Assembly (NCBI GenBank): GCA_023433505.1
Contig: JAEZCO010000059.1
Coordinates: forward strand, 1-64,000
DNA from: Bacillota bacterium
Lineage (GTDB): Bacteria; Bacillota; Clostridia; Acetivibrionales; DTU013
DNA: 64,000 nt
Direction: 5' to 3'
Shown in pieces: positions 33,117-42,948 of the stretch. A program made the translations under genes and the position numbers. Below the pieces are notes generated by a model. It worked only from the letters and a program-made list of their open reading frames with translations. It was not told the origin of the DNA and ran no database searches. Numbering within the stretch: position 1 is the first letter of the stretch; every line of letters starts with the position of its first letter.

Positions 33117-34412
33117 ATGAGCATGAATGAGACGGCCGGACAGGTAAAATCAGCTGCATTGAAGCTGGCGGCCACAAGCACGGATTTGAGAAACAACGCA
33201 TTGCAACAAATTGCAAAGGCTCTTTTAGCGCGTAAAGACGAAATTCTCATAGCAAACAGGCTGGATATTGCCCGCAGCGAAAAGGAAAATATTGCGGCAC
33301 CCCTCTTAAAAAGGCTTAAATTTGATGACGCCAAGCTCACCGATGTTATCGACGGCATAACAAGCCTTGTGGGGCTTGCCGACCCTATCGGCCGGACGCT
33401 GACGGCTACGGAGCTGGATGATGGACTTGAGCTCTATAAGGTTTCCTGCCCCATCGGGGTCATCGGGATCATTTTTGAGTCAAGGCCGGATGCACTGGTT
33501 CAGATTTCCACACTGTGCCTGAAAAGCGGAAACGGCGCTTTGCTCAAAGGAGGCTCCGAAGCGCTGGAGACCAACCGTATCCTGGCGGATATCATTTCAA
33601 AGGCCGCCCAAGAGGCGGGAATACCTGCAAACTGGCTAAAGCTCCTGGAAACCAGGTCCGATGTCAATGAAATGCTGAAAATGGACGACTTTATCGATTT
33701 GATTATTCCCCGGGGCTCCAATGATTTTGTAAGATATATCATGAATAATTCCAATATCCCGGTTATGGGCCATGCCGACGGCATCTGCCACTGCTACGTG
33801 GAGTCGGACGCCGACCTTGAAATGGCCTTGAAAGTGGTTGTAGACTCAAAGATCCAGTACGTGGCAGTCTGCAATGCGCTGGAAACTCTGCTGGTGCATA
33901 AGACAGCCGCGCCTTCGTTTCTTCCTTTATTGAAAGCAGCCATGGATTTGAAACAGGTGGAGCTGGTAGGCTGCGGCAGAACCCAGTCGATTATTCCGGT
34001 AGAGCCTGCGGAAGAAGAAGACTGGGGCACAGAGTATCTGGACTATAAGCTGTCTGTAAAAATCGTAGATGACATTGACGAAGCCATTGACCATATCAAC
34101 ACCTATGGTTCCGGCCATACGGATTCCATCGTTACCTCCTCAGCTGAAAAAGCGGCAAAATTTCTGTCCCTGGTAGATTCCGGCAATGTGCTGTGGAACT
34201 GCTCTACCCGTTTTAGCGACGGTTACCGTTACGGCTTCGGAGCTGAAGTCGGCATCAGTACCGGCAAGCTTCATGCGAGAGGCCCCGTAGGCCTGGAAGG
34301 ATTGGTCATATATAAATATAAATTGACAGGAAACGGCCATACCGTCGAGGAATATGCCAACCGCAGCAAAACCTTCAAGCATCGCAAGCTGGACAAGGAT
34401 TGTCCATTGTAA
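33117..34412 (+). CDS. proA: Gamma-glutamyl phosphate reductase
   Basis: 431 residues of the aldehyde-dehydrogenase superfamily. It carries I-F-E-S-R-P-D-A, L-K-G-G-S-E-A, I-I-P-R-G-S-N-D and the catalytic cysteine region A-V-C-N-A-L-E-T-L, with F-G-A-E-V-G-I-S near the end. It reduces gamma-glutamyl phosphate to glutamate semialdehyde for proline. The ATG at 33117 (MSMNETAG) is 9 bases from GAGAGG and preferred over 33108, which overlaps that site. Confidence 0.95.
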   Translation: MSMNETAGQVKSAALKLAATSTDLRNNALQQIAKALLARKDEILIANRLDIARSEKENIAAPLLKRLKFDDAKLTDVIDGITSLVGLADPIGRTLTATELDDGLELYKVSCPIGVIGIIFESRPDALVQISTLCLKSGNGALLKGGSEALETNRILADIISKAAQEAGIPANWLKLLETRSDVNEMLKMDDFIDLIIPRGSNDFVRYIMNNSNIPVMGHADGICHCYVESDADLEMALKVVVDSKIQYVAVCNALETLLVHKTAAPSFLPLLKAAMDLKQVELVGCGRTQSIIPVEPAEEEDWGTEYLDYKLSVKIVDDIDEAIDHINTYGSGHTDSIVTSSAEKAAKFLSLVDSGNVLWNCSTRFSDGYRYGFGAEVGISTGKLHARGPVGLEGLVIYKYKLTGNGHTVEEYANRSKTFKHRKLDKDCPL

Positions 34413-34549
34413 GATTAAATAGTATAAAGTGCCTGCTGTTCCGGAAGATGTGCATAATTCATATGCTTTTGGAACTATTCCCGGGGTTTAACATAAAATA
34501 TAGCATGATGAAAGACTACTCATTGAATGGAAATATAGGTGAGTACCCT

Positions 34550-34936
34550 ATGGATAATAAGCTGTCACTGGAAAAAATAACAACGCTGCTTCAGGCTGCA
34601 GACAAGATAAGAAATACGGCCAATTCGCCTTCACGTGGAGAGGACGACGTATCTGTGAGCCTCGACAGGATGTCCCGGATCAAAGATACGCTGGAGGTGA
34701 TTTCCGGATTCCTTCCGGAAGCACACAGGCTTCCCTTCAGCAATGCCCTTCACTCCTGCGACCGTTACTGCGGAACGTACTGCAGTCTCAAAAATCACTT
34801 AAGGGGCCTGAAAGGACAGGAACCGGATTTAAATCATGTCCTGTCCACATTGAAAGTTGTCATGCCCATGCTTGAAACCAGCCAGATGGTTCCGGTACGC
34901 AAAGCGGTTTCCGTACTTGAAGCCCTGCGGGATTAA
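34550..34936 (+). CDS. Hypothetical protein of unknown function
   Basis: 128 residues, mostly helical, with a cysteine-containing middle (C-D-R-Y-C-G-T-Y-C-S-L-K) that could bind a metal, or pair, although only three cysteines are present. No signal peptide or membrane segment. An AGGTGAG site lies 6 bases before the ATG at 34550; the longer upstream frame lacks one. It lies between proA and pflA with no overlap. I do not recognise the family. Confidence 0.6.
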   Translation: MDNKLSLEKITTLLQAADKIRNTANSPSRGEDDVSVSLDRMSRIKDTLEVISGFLPEAHRLPFSNALHSCDRYCGTYCSLKNHLRGLKGQEPDLNHVLSTLKVVMPMLETSQMVPVRKAVSVLEALRD

Positions 34937-35053
34937 GTACCGGTACTCGTAAAACAGGATAAAAAACTTGTCCCCTTGGCCCTTTTTTGCTTGACGCATA
35001 ACGGATTAAACTGCATAATCAAAGTAATTCGTCATTGATTCAGGAGGGTTGGG

Positions 35054-35791
35054 TTGAGCATTAAAGGTCGGATACATTCCTTCGAGTCCTTCGGCACTGT
35101 TGACGGCCCAGGGATACGTTTTGTCGTATTCATGCAGGGCTGTCCGCTTCATTGCGTCTATTGCCACAACAGAGATACCTGGGATACTTCCGGCGGCAAG
35201 GATTATACTGTCGGACAGGTATTGGCGGAACTCAATAAATATGCGAATTATATAAAATTCTCAAAGGGCGGAATCACCTTAAGCGGAGGAGAACCGACAC
35301 TGCAGGCGGAGTTTGCTGCAGCACTGTTTGAAAAATGCCGCGAGCAAGGCATCCATACCGCTCTGGACACCAGCGGATTTGCCGATACCGGGAAAGTGGA
35401 GCGGCTTCTTGCTGTCACAGACCTGATTCTCCTGGATATAAAACATATGGATAGTGAAACGCATAGGAAAATAACCGGGGTGACGCCCGGGAAAATAGGA
35501 AGCTTTGCCCGCTATGCTTCCCAAAAAGGAATTCCCCTATGGATCAGGTATGTACTTGTGCCGGAGCTGACTGATTCGGAAAAAGACCTGAAAGCCGCAG
35601 CAGAGTTTATTCAGAGCCTTGAAACAGTAGAAAAAATAGAGGTGCTGCCTTATCATGGTATGGGTATACATAAATGGGAGGAGTTAGGTATCCGTTACCC
35701 CCTGGGAAATACGGCTCCGCCCACGGAAGAAAACATTGAAAAGGCCAGTCTGCTATTGGGTTCCAGACGTTTCAACAATTTTTTTCGCTAA
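35054..35791 (+). CDS. pflA: Pyruvate formate-lyase activating enzyme
   Basis: 245 residues. The radical-SAM cluster motif M-Q-G-C-P-L-H-C-V-Y-C-H-N (CxxxCxxC) lies near residues 29-41 and L-S-G-G-E-P-T near 79. It installs the glycyl radical on pyruvate formate-lyase. The start is TTG at 35054, 6 bases from AGGAGGG. No pfl gene is present in the window, so its partner lies elsewhere or it serves another glycyl-radical enzyme. The gene runs into the pot operon with 58 bases between. Confidence 0.93.
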   Translation: MSIKGRIHSFESFGTVDGPGIRFVVFMQGCPLHCVYCHNRDTWDTSGGKDYTVGQVLAELNKYANYIKFSKGGITLSGGEPTLQAEFAAALFEKCREQGIHTALDTSGFADTGKVERLLAVTDLILLDIKHMDSETHRKITGVTPGKIGSFARYASQKGIPLWIRYVLVPELTDSEKDLKAAAEFIQSLETVEKIEVLPYHGMGIHKWEELGIRYPLGNTAPPTEENIEKASLLLGSRRFNNFFR

Positions 35792-35849
35792 TTGTTGACA
35801 TTGCCATATACATGTGTTTATAATGAATTATTTTGTGGGGGGCGGGCAC

Positions 35850-36887
35850 ATGGCAAAAAATATTATCGAGCTGGTCAACATTACCAAAGAGTATGCCGGC
35901 AGCGAAGCATTGAAAAATATTAACCTGTATATCCGTGAAAACGAGTTCGTCACGCTTCTGGGTCCCAGCGGCTGTGGCAAGACCACTACGCTACGGATTA
36001 TCGGCGGCTTCGAAAAGCCTACCTCCGGCACAGTGGTTTTCGAAGGCCGGAATATCAACGATGTCCCGCCTTACAAAAGGAAGCTGAATACCGTATTTCA
36101 AAAATACGCCCTTTTCCCGCACATGAATGTGGCTGAAAACATAGCTTTCGGACTTAAAATCAAAAAGCTGGACAAGGATACCATCCGGAAAAAAGTCGAA
36201 AACATCCTCACCATGGTGAATTTAAAGGGCTACGAAAGCAGATCGGTAGATTCCCTCAGCGGAGGACAGCAGCAAAGGGTGGCCATCGCAAGGGCATTGG
36301 TTAACGAGCCCGACGTCCTTTTGCTGGACGAGCCTCTGGGAGCCCTGGACCTCAAGCTGAGGAAAGAGATGCAGATCGAGCTTAAAAATATGCAGAAACG
36401 GCTTGGAATTACCTTCCTGTATGTCACCCATGACCAGGAAGAGGCCCTGACCATGTCCGATTCTATTGTGGTTATGAAGGAAGGCACCATCCAGCAGATA
36501 GGAAAACCGGAAGACATCTATAACGAGCCGAAAAACGCCTTTGTTGCAGATTTCATCGGTGAGAGCAACATCATCGGCGGAGTGATGAAAAAGGACTTCC
36601 TGGTATGTTTTGCCGCTCATGATTTTGAATGTGTCGATAAAGATTTCGGTGAAGGTGAAGATGTGGACGTGGTTATCCGTCCCGAGGATATAAAGCTTCA
36701 AAGGGACGCCGGCGGAATGCTTCAAGGCCGGGTGATATCGGTAACCTTCAAAGGCGTACACTATGAAATGCTGGTGGAAGATACATCAGGCTACAAATGG
36801 ATCGTCCATAATACTGTAATGGAACCGGTAAATACCATTGTCGGTATGAATATCGACCCGTACAATATTCAGATAATGAAAAAGTAA
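35850..36887 (+). CDS. potA: Spermidine/putrescine ABC transporter ATPase
   Basis: 345 residues: Walker A G-P-S-G-C-G-K-T-T, signature L-S-G-G-Q-Q-Q-R, Walker B L-L-L-D-E-P-L-G-A-L-D, switch T-H-D, and a C-terminal TOBE domain (V-V-I-R-P-E-D). PotA-like order and length. The ATG at 35850 has GGGGGG upstream; an in-frame ATG at 35814 is less likely. First gene of potABCD. Confidence 0.93.
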   Translation: MAKNIIELVNITKEYAGSEALKNINLYIRENEFVTLLGPSGCGKTTTLRIIGGFEKPTSGTVVFEGRNINDVPPYKRKLNTVFQKYALFPHMNVAENIAFGLKIKKLDKDTIRKKVENILTMVNLKGYESRSVDSLSGGQQQRVAIARALVNEPDVLLLDEPLGALDLKLRKEMQIELKNMQKRLGITFLYVTHDQEEALTMSDSIVVMKEGTIQQIGKPEDIYNEPKNAFVADFIGESNIIGGVMKKDFLVCFAAHDFECVDKDFGEGEDVDVVIRPEDIKLQRDAGGMLQGRVISVTFKGVHYEMLVEDTSGYKWIVHNTVMEPVNTIVGMNIDPYNIQIMKK

Positions 36888-36924
36888 AGCTGTAAAAATA
36901 CTTATAAATCGTAAAGGTGAAGCT

Positions 36925-37749
36925 ATGAAGAAAGGGTGGACAACCTATCCGTATTTGCTCTGGGTTATTATTTTTATAATCATTCCCCTTCTTCTTGTTG
37001 TGTATTACAGTATAACTGTCAAAACTCCAACAGGTGTGGTATTTTCCACTGAAAATTTCGAAAAGTTTCTGCAGCCCATCTACCTAAAGGTTCTGGTCCG
37101 GTCGGTGGCGCTTGCTCTCATAAGCACCTTTATCTGCCTGCTGGCGGGCTATCCGGTGGCGATGATCCTGGCCGGAAGGGATCTTAAAAGGAAAAACACC
37201 CTTCTGCTTTTGTTCATCATTCCCATGTGGATGAATTTTCTCCTCCGGACCTATTCCTGGATGACGCTTTTAGAAAGAAAGGGTGTAATAAACAATTTTC
37301 TGACTCTTGTCGGGCTGCCTCAATTAAACATTCTCTATACCGACGCGGCCGTAATTCTGGGCATGGTTTACAATTTTCTGCCCTTTATGGTGCTTCCCAT
37401 TTTCTCGGTACTGACGAAAATCGACATCAACGTCATCGAGGCGGCGGAAGACCTGGGCGCCAATAAATTCACGGTATTTAAAAGAGTCACCTTTCCTCTC
37501 AGCCTTCCCGGCGTCGTTTCAGGCATTACCATGGTATTCATGCCGGCGGTCACCACCTTTGTTATTTCCAAGCTCCTGGGCGGCAGCCAGTACACGCTCA
37601 TCGGCAATTTGATTGAGGACCAGTTCATGCGTGTTTACGACTGGAATTTCGGTTCCTCCGTCTCTTTGGTCATGATGCTTCTGATACTTGCCAGCATGGC
37701 GCTGATGTCCAGGTACGACAAGGATAAGACGGGAGGTGCACTGTTTTGA
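36925..37749 (+). CDS. potB: Spermidine/putrescine ABC transporter permease
   Basis: 274 residues, six membrane segments, with the permease EAA-loop E-A-A-E-D-L-G-A-N near residue 172 that contacts PotA. It follows potA by 37 bases, and its stop overlaps the potC start. Confidence 0.93.
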   Translation: MKKGWTTYPYLLWVIIFIIIPLLLVVYYSITVKTPTGVVFSTENFEKFLQPIYLKVLVRSVALALISTFICLLAGYPVAMILAGRDLKRKNTLLLLFIIPMWMNFLLRTYSWMTLLERKGVINNFLTLVGLPQLNILYTDAAVILGMVYNFLPFMVLPIFSVLTKIDINVIEAAEDLGANKFTVFKRVTFPLSLPGVVSGITMVFMPAVTTFVISKLLGGSQYTLIGNLIEDQFMRVYDWNFGSSVSLVMMLLILASMALMSRYDKDKTGGALF

Positions 37750-38549
37750 CCAGAGTTGCAAAAAGGCTCTATCTTTTGCTAATATTTGTATTTTTATATG
37801 CCCCGGTCCTGATACTGATCGTATTCTCCTTTAACGATTCGAAATCCAGAGGCCATTGGGCCGGTTTCACGCTGAAATGGTACCAGGAGCTGTTCAGGGA
37901 CAAGGAGATACTCTCCTCCCTGTATTATACGGTGGCTGTCGCCCTGTTGGCATCTTTGATCGCCACCATCATGGGCACCGCCGCTGCAATCGGCATCCAT
38001 AAAATGGGCGGGCTGAAAAAGTCCCTCGTAATGAATGCCACCTATCTGCCGGTTTTGAATCCCGACATCGTCATGGGAATTTCCCTGATGCTGCTGTTTA
38101 TTTTTATCAATATTCCCCTGGGGTTTGTTACACTGCTCATGGCCCATATCAGCTTTAATGTACCCTATGTCATACTGTCGGTACTTCCCAAGCTTAAGCA
38201 GCTTAACAAGCACCTCTATGAAGCTGCGCTGGACCTTGGAGCCTTACCCTTCGATGCCATGCGCAAGGTAATCCTTCCGGAAATCATGCCCGGCATTGTC
38301 ACCGGATTTTTATTGGCCTTTACCCTATCTCTCGATGATTTTGTCATCAGCTTTTTCACGACAGGCTCCGGTGTGTCGACGCTCTCCATTGTAATCTATT
38401 CCATGGCGCGAAGAGGGATCAATCCAAAAATTAATGCCCTCTCCACATTGATGTTTTTAGCTGTGCTGATCCTGCTGCTGATCATCAACAAAAGAACCTC
38501 CAACGGCGAAAATGCCAAGGAAACAGCCGAATTGAGCAATTTGCTTTAG
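37746..38549 (+). CDS. potC: Spermidine/putrescine ABC transporter permease
   Basis: 267 residues, six membrane segments, EAA-loop Y-E-A-A-L-D-L-G-A near residue 158. The start is TTG at 37746, overlapping the potB stop (TTTTGA) with GGAGGT upstream, so translation is coupled. Confidence 0.92.
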   Translation: MTRVAKRLYLLLIFVFLYAPVLILIVFSFNDSKSRGHWAGFTLKWYQELFRDKEILSSLYYTVAVALLASLIATIMGTAAAIGIHKMGGLKKSLVMNATYLPVLNPDIVMGISLMLLFIFINIPLGFVTLLMAHISFNVPYVILSVLPKLKQLNKHLYEAALDLGALPFDAMRKVILPEIMPGIVTGFLLAFTLSLDDFVISFFTTGSGVSTLSIVIYSMARRGINPKINALSTLMFLAVLILLLIINKRTSNGENAKETAELSNLL

Positions 38550-38552
38550 GCG

Positions 38553-38642
38553 CTTATTGCCGCGTAAGTGCAACAAAAACGGGAAAATAATCTAACAGCG
38601 CGGCAAGTAAGTTCCATTGTTGGGTATGGGCGGCAGCCCATT
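38553..38642 (+). promoter_or_regulatory. Hairpins between potC and potD
   Basis: CTTATTGCCGCG pairs with CGCGGCAAGTAAG across ~35 bases (38553-38610), followed by ATGGGC-ggca-GCCCAT (38627-38642) and a CTGCAAATATAACTT piece of the 105-bp element (38651-38667). Such structures could raise potD mRNA stability relative to potABC, which is common for binding-protein genes. Function inferred. Confidence 0.4.
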
Positions 38643-38682
38643 TTAGAAGTACTGCAAATATAACTTAAAGGAGATATGAAAG

Positions 38683-39753
38683 ATGAAAAGACTGAAGCTT
38701 TTAACAGTGCCCCTCCTCATTGTTTTTCTCTCAATGACGGCAGCGGCATGCGGCTCGGGTACAACTGCCGGTGATACGGCCTCCAAGGTAACCATCAACG
38801 TATACAACTGGGGAGATTATATAGCCGAAAATACCGTCAGTGATTTTGAGGCCAAATACCCCAACATAAAGGTCAATTATGAAACCTTTACGACAAACGA
38901 GGACATGTATGTCAAAATCAAATCCGGCGGCTCCAGCTACGATATCGCCATTCCCTCCGATTATATGATCAAGCGGATGCTTGATGAAAACATGCTGAAT
39001 AAAATCAACCTGCAGAACATTCCGAATTACAGCCTCATTGACAGCCGTTTTAAAAATCTCTCCTACGATCCTGCCAATGAATACTCCGCCCCCTATATGT
39101 GGGGCACCGTAGGTATCCTTTACAATAAGACCATGGTGAAGGAAAAGGTGGATAGCTGGCGTATCCTCTGGGACAAGAAGTATGAGAAGCAGATTTTCAT
39201 GCCTGACAGCGAGAGGGACAGCATCGGTATCACACTGAAAATGCTTGGCTACTCAATGAATACAAAAAATATCGGCGAGCTGGAAGAAGCGAAAAAGGCC
39301 TTGATGGAGCAGAAGCCCATCGTTCTGGCTTATGTGGTGGATGAAGTGAAGGATAAAATGATCGAAGGCGAAGGTGCTCTGGCGGTGGTGTGGTCAGGGG
39401 ATGCCTTTTACTGCATGAGTGAAAACCCGGACCTGGACTATGTCATCCCCAAGGAAGGCTCCAATCTCTGGTTTGACGCCATGGTCATTCCGAAGACCTC
39501 CAAGCACCAGAAGGAGGCCGAAACCTTTATCAATTACATGTGCGAGACGGAAACCGCCTTCCAAAACGCCGAATACATCGGCTATGCCACACCCCATACC
39601 GAAGCCAGGAAAAAGCTGGATCCCGAACTGACAAGCAACCGGAATGCCTATCCTGAGTCCGAGGACCTCCAGAAAGCCGAAATCTTCGAATATCCCGGCG
39701 ACGAGCTGAACAAGGAATACAGCAGGATCTGGACGGAAATAAAGGCCAACTGA
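38683..39753 (+). CDS. potD: Spermidine/putrescine-binding lipoprotein
   Basis: 356 residues. Signal peptide with lipobox T-A-A-A-C-G near residue 23, so it is a lipid-anchored extracellular binding protein. The fold has N-V-Y-N-W-G-D-Y near residue 40 and P-Y-M-W-G-T-V-G-I-L-Y-N in the middle, both typical of PotD/PotF. An AAGGAG site precedes the ATG. It ends 8 bases from the convergent pyk, with no terminator between. Confidence 0.93.
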   Translation: MKRLKLLTVPLLIVFLSMTAAACGSGTTAGDTASKVTINVYNWGDYIAENTVSDFEAKYPNIKVNYETFTTNEDMYVKIKSGGSSYDIAIPSDYMIKRMLDENMLNKINLQNIPNYSLIDSRFKNLSYDPANEYSAPYMWGTVGILYNKTMVKEKVDSWRILWDKKYEKQIFMPDSERDSIGITLKMLGYSMNTKNIGELEEAKKALMEQKPIVLAYVVDEVKDKMIEGEGALAVVWSGDAFYCMSENPDLDYVIPKEGSNLWFDAMVIPKTSKHQKEAETFINYMCETETAFQNAEYIGYATPHTEARKKLDPELTSNRNAYPESEDLQKAEIFEYPGDELNKEYSRIWTEIKAN

Positions 39754-39761
39754 GAAGCTCT

Positions 39762-41513
39762 CTAGACCTTTATCACCCCGTAATATACGATTCCCCGGTC
39801 CGCATCGATGGTAACAACGGAGCCGCTTTTCAGAATCCTGGTAGCATTGGCGGCGCCGACTACCACCGGCTTCTCAAGAGCCAGACCTACGATGGCCGCA
39901 TGGGACCCGATGCCTCCCTCTTCGGTAATAATGGCCGAAGCGCGTTTCATCAGCGGCAGGAAATCATTATTGGTGAAGGGCACGACTAATACGCAGCCTT
40001 CGGTGAAGTTTTGTTCTGCTTCCTTAAATGTGCCGGCTACACAAAGCTCTCCCGTTACCGTGCCTTCACCTATTCCGGCGCCCTGCACAAGAACCTTTCC
40101 CACAATATGCACCTTTAGTATGTTGGTTGTACCGCTGACCCCAATGGGCACTCCCGCCGTTATAACCACAAGGTCTCCATTGTGTACAAAGCCTGATTCC
40201 AAAGCCTTATTAACGCCCATATCAAACATTTCATCCGTTGAGCTTGCCTCGTTGACCAGATAGGGAGTGACTCCCCAGGACAACATTAGCTGCCGCTGCA
40301 CCCTTTTATCCGTTGTGGTGGATATGATGGGGCAGGAGGGCCTGAAGCGTGAAATCATTCTTGCTGTCTGCCCGGACTGTGTAACTGTTATGATTGCCGC
40401 CGCATTAAGGTCCATGGCCGTCGTACAGGTAGCATGGCTTATGGCATTGGTAACGCTGATTTGAAGGTCAAAGGGGGCTAAGGAAAAGCGTTTCCAGTAC
40501 TGGATGGAGCTTTCGGCCTTTTCAGCGATCTTGCCCATCATCTCAAGGGTCTCCAGGGGATATTTCCCTATGGCAGTCTCCCCGGAAAGCATGATCACGC
40601 TGGTACCGTCATAGATGGCATTGGCAACGTCACTGGCTTCCGCCCGGGTGGGCCTGGGATTGCGTATCATGGAATCCAGCATTTGCGTCGCCGTAATTAC
40701 AGGCTTGCCATTGGAATAGCATTTCTTTATGAGCTCCTTCTGCATAATGGGGACCTCTTCTACAGGAATCTCGACGCCAAGATCCCCCCGGGCCACCATG
40801 ATGCCGTCGGCAACTTTGATGATTTCATCGAAATTTCTTATGCCTTCCCTGTTTTCGATTTTTGCAATGACCTTAATTCCGTTTCCGGCATTTTTTTCAA
40901 GGACCTTTTTTATTTCAATGACGTCCGATGCCTTGCGGACAAAGGAAGCTGCAATAAAATCAAATTCGTTTTCCACACCGAAGATGATGTCCTCCACATC
41001 CTTGGTTGTCAGTGAGGGGAGGTGGATTTCGGCATTGGGAACATTGATCCCCTTGTTGTTGCCGATTGCTCCTCCGTTCAAGACGGTGCAGATGATATCC
41101 CGCCCTTGAATACCGGTTACTTCAAGCTCTACAAGTCCGTCATTGATGAGGATCCGGCTGCCCTTCACCACATCCTTGTACAATTCCTTATAGGAAATGG
41201 TGCATTGTGAAGAATCGCCTTCAATGTCTTCATTGACCAGCCGGAAGCTGTCACCCTGGCTAAGCTGGACTTCATTATTCTTAAACTTGCCGGTCCTTAT
41301 TTCCGGTCCTTTTGTATCAAGAAGCAGCGGGATGGGAAGATTGAGTCTTTCTCTGACCTTTTTGAAAACATCCGCTCTTTTTTTATGTTCTTCATGGGTG
41401 CCGTGGGAAAAATTTATTCTGGCCACATCCATGCCCTTCAGCATCAGCTTACCCAGGATTTCTTCACTATCCACAGCAGGGCCAAGTGTACAAATAATTT
41501 TTGTTCTACGCAT
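39762..41513 (-). CDS. pyk: Pyruvate kinase with C-terminal PEP-utilising domain
   Basis: 583 residues. R-T-K-I-I-C-T-L-G-P-A at the start, N-F-S-H-G-T-H, L-L-D-T-K-G-P-E-I-R-T-G and M-V-A-R-G-D-L-G-V-E define pyruvate kinase. The extra ~100 residues contain G-G-I-G-S-H-A-A-I-V, the histidine-bearing motif of PEP-utilising enzymes, as in Bacillota such as Geobacillus. It makes ATP and pyruvate from PEP in glycolysis. The ATG at 41513 follows GGAGG. Confidence 0.96.
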   Translation of the reverse strand: MRRTKIICTLGPAVDSEEILGKLMLKGMDVARINFSHGTHEEHKKRADVFKKVRERLNLPIPLLLDTKGPEIRTGKFKNNEVQLSQGDSFRLVNEDIEGDSSQCTISYKELYKDVVKGSRILINDGLVELEVTGIQGRDIICTVLNGGAIGNNKGINVPNAEIHLPSLTTKDVEDIIFGVENEFDFIAASFVRKASDVIEIKKVLEKNAGNGIKVIAKIENREGIRNFDEIIKVADGIMVARGDLGVEIPVEEVPIMQKELIKKCYSNGKPVITATQMLDSMIRNPRPTRAEASDVANAIYDGTSVIMLSGETAIGKYPLETLEMMGKIAEKAESSIQYWKRFSLAPFDLQISVTNAISHATCTTAMDLNAAAIITVTQSGQTARMISRFRPSCPIISTTTDKRVQRQLMLSWGVTPYLVNEASSTDEMFDMGVNKALESGFVHNGDLVVITAGVPIGVSGTTNILKVHIVGKVLVQGAGIGEGTVTGELCVAGTFKEAEQNFTEGCVLVVPFTNNDFLPLMKRASAIITEEGGIGSHAAIVGLALEKPVVVGAANATRILKSGSVVTIDADRGIVYYGVIKV

Positions 41514-41630
41514 AGGCGCCTCCGTTTATTAGAATACTACAGATGATACACTATTTCATGCAACAAATCAATCTTCCCGGTATACGATGAAAATTAAATG
41601 CCCTCCGCCCGACTTATTGTAATAAAATAA

Positions 41631-41660
41631 TTGAATACCTATTCACATTTATGCTACAAT
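41631..41660 (+). promoter_or_regulatory. Putative promoter of the acyltransferase gene
   Basis: TTGAAT (41631-41636), 18 bases, TACAAT (41655-41660), 43 bases before the start codon. Confidence 0.5.
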
Positions 41661-41703
41661 TCTTTTATAGATGTCCCAAAAAACTAGAGAGTAGACAGAA
41701 ATT

Positions 41704-42909
41704 ATGGCTGCTGAATTCAAGAAAGCAAGCAGGCGGTTCAACAAATTCCTCAGGATAACCCTCGGCAACTACATGAGGTATCTTTTGAGCTATAGAATTA
41801 CCAACAACGAAATTGCGGGCCTGAAGCCGCCCTATATTGTACTGGCCAACCACACCAATTTCTGGGATCCTTTTCTTTTGTCCATGTGTTTCCCGGAACC
41901 GGTATACTTTGTCACTTCCGACACACACTTTCGCCACCCTGTATTGCGGTGGCTTTTGAAGTTTGTCGGAGCCATCGCCAAAACGAAAAACGTCTCTGAC
42001 CCGCAGACAATAAAGGATATCATCCGGACGACCAGAAACGGCGGTATTATCGGCATTTTCCCCGAAGGCCAAAGGAGCTGGGACGGCAAAACGCTTCCGC
42101 TTCTGTACCCTACCGCCAAGCTCATCAAAAGCCTGAAGCTCCCGGTGGTAACGGTATTGTTCAAAGGCGCCTACCTCTCCATGCCCAGATGGGCCAAAAA
42201 ATCCCGTAAAGGCGATTTACATATGCTATGCAGCAAACTGCTGGATGCCAACGAACTTTCTTCGCTTACCACCGACGAGATCTATGCCCGGATGACCGAA
42301 AGTCTGAGCCATGATGAATATGAATACCAGAAAGAAAAAATGATCCGCTATAAAGCAGCCCATCAGGCTGAAAATCTCCAGCTTTTCCTTTTCTGCTGCC
42401 CTGAGTGCAACGCCATAGGAACCTTGAACTCCCGGAATAAGGATTTTTTCTGTTCCGGTTGCGGTTATACCGTGGAATACAATGCGTACGGATTTTTCAA
42501 CAGCGCCGGCGGGAAGCTTTACTTTGAAAGCCCCAGGGACTGGAATCATTGGCAGCTGGAATATCTGGAATCTCTGCTGGAAAAAGAGGATGCAGCGGGC
42601 GCTTCCGGGGCGGTTTTTCAGGATAATGACGTGATTCTGAAAAGGGGAACAGGAGAAAGGCACAAGGCGTTAAAAAAGGAACAAACCGGGAAACTGACCC
42701 TGAGCAGGGATGCCATTCGCTTTGACGGCGAACAGGGACTATCCCTGGAAATACCTTTTGACGGCATTTCCGGCGAAAATGTGCAAATGAACAACCAACT
42801 GGAATTCTATTATGAAAAAACACTTTACAGGTTTATGGGAAATTCATATCCTATGTCCGCCTATAAATGGGTAAAAACAATTGAATTACTTAGAAGCATG
42901 AAAAGATAG
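41704..42909 (+). CDS. PlsC-type acyltransferase fused to a zinc ribbon
   Basis: 401 residues. Residues ~35-210 are a 1-acylglycerol-3-phosphate acyltransferase domain with N-H-T-N-F-W-D-P (HX4D) and F-P-E-G-Q-R-S. Residues ~232-255 hold C-C-P-E-C and C-S-G-C-G, a four-cysteine zinc ribbon. The last ~150 residues form a beta-rich region that may be PH-like. Ordinary PlsC is ~240 residues, so the C-terminal ~190 are an addition. Phospholipid synthesis or remodelling is likely, with the ribbon perhaps for protein or nucleic-acid contact. The ribosome site is weak. Confidence 0.85.
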   Translation: MAAEFKKASRRFNKFLRITLGNYMRYLLSYRITNNEIAGLKPPYIVLANHTNFWDPFLLSMCFPEPVYFVTSDTHFRHPVLRWLLKFVGAIAKTKNVSDPQTIKDIIRTTRNGGIIGIFPEGQRSWDGKTLPLLYPTAKLIKSLKLPVVTVLFKGAYLSMPRWAKKSRKGDLHMLCSKLLDANELSSLTTDEIYARMTESLSHDEYEYQKEKMIRYKAAHQAENLQLFLFCCPECNAIGTLNSRNKDFFCSGCGYTVEYNAYGFFNSAGGKLYFESPRDWNHWQLEYLESLLEKEDAAGASGAVFQDNDVILKRGTGERHKALKKEQTGKLTLSRDAIRFDGEQGLSLEIPFDGISGENVQMNNQLEFYYEKTLYRFMGNSYPMSAYKWVKTIELLRSMKR

Positions 42910-42948
42910 TAATTGCAGAATTTCTTACTGTTGGAGGGGGCTGAAATT

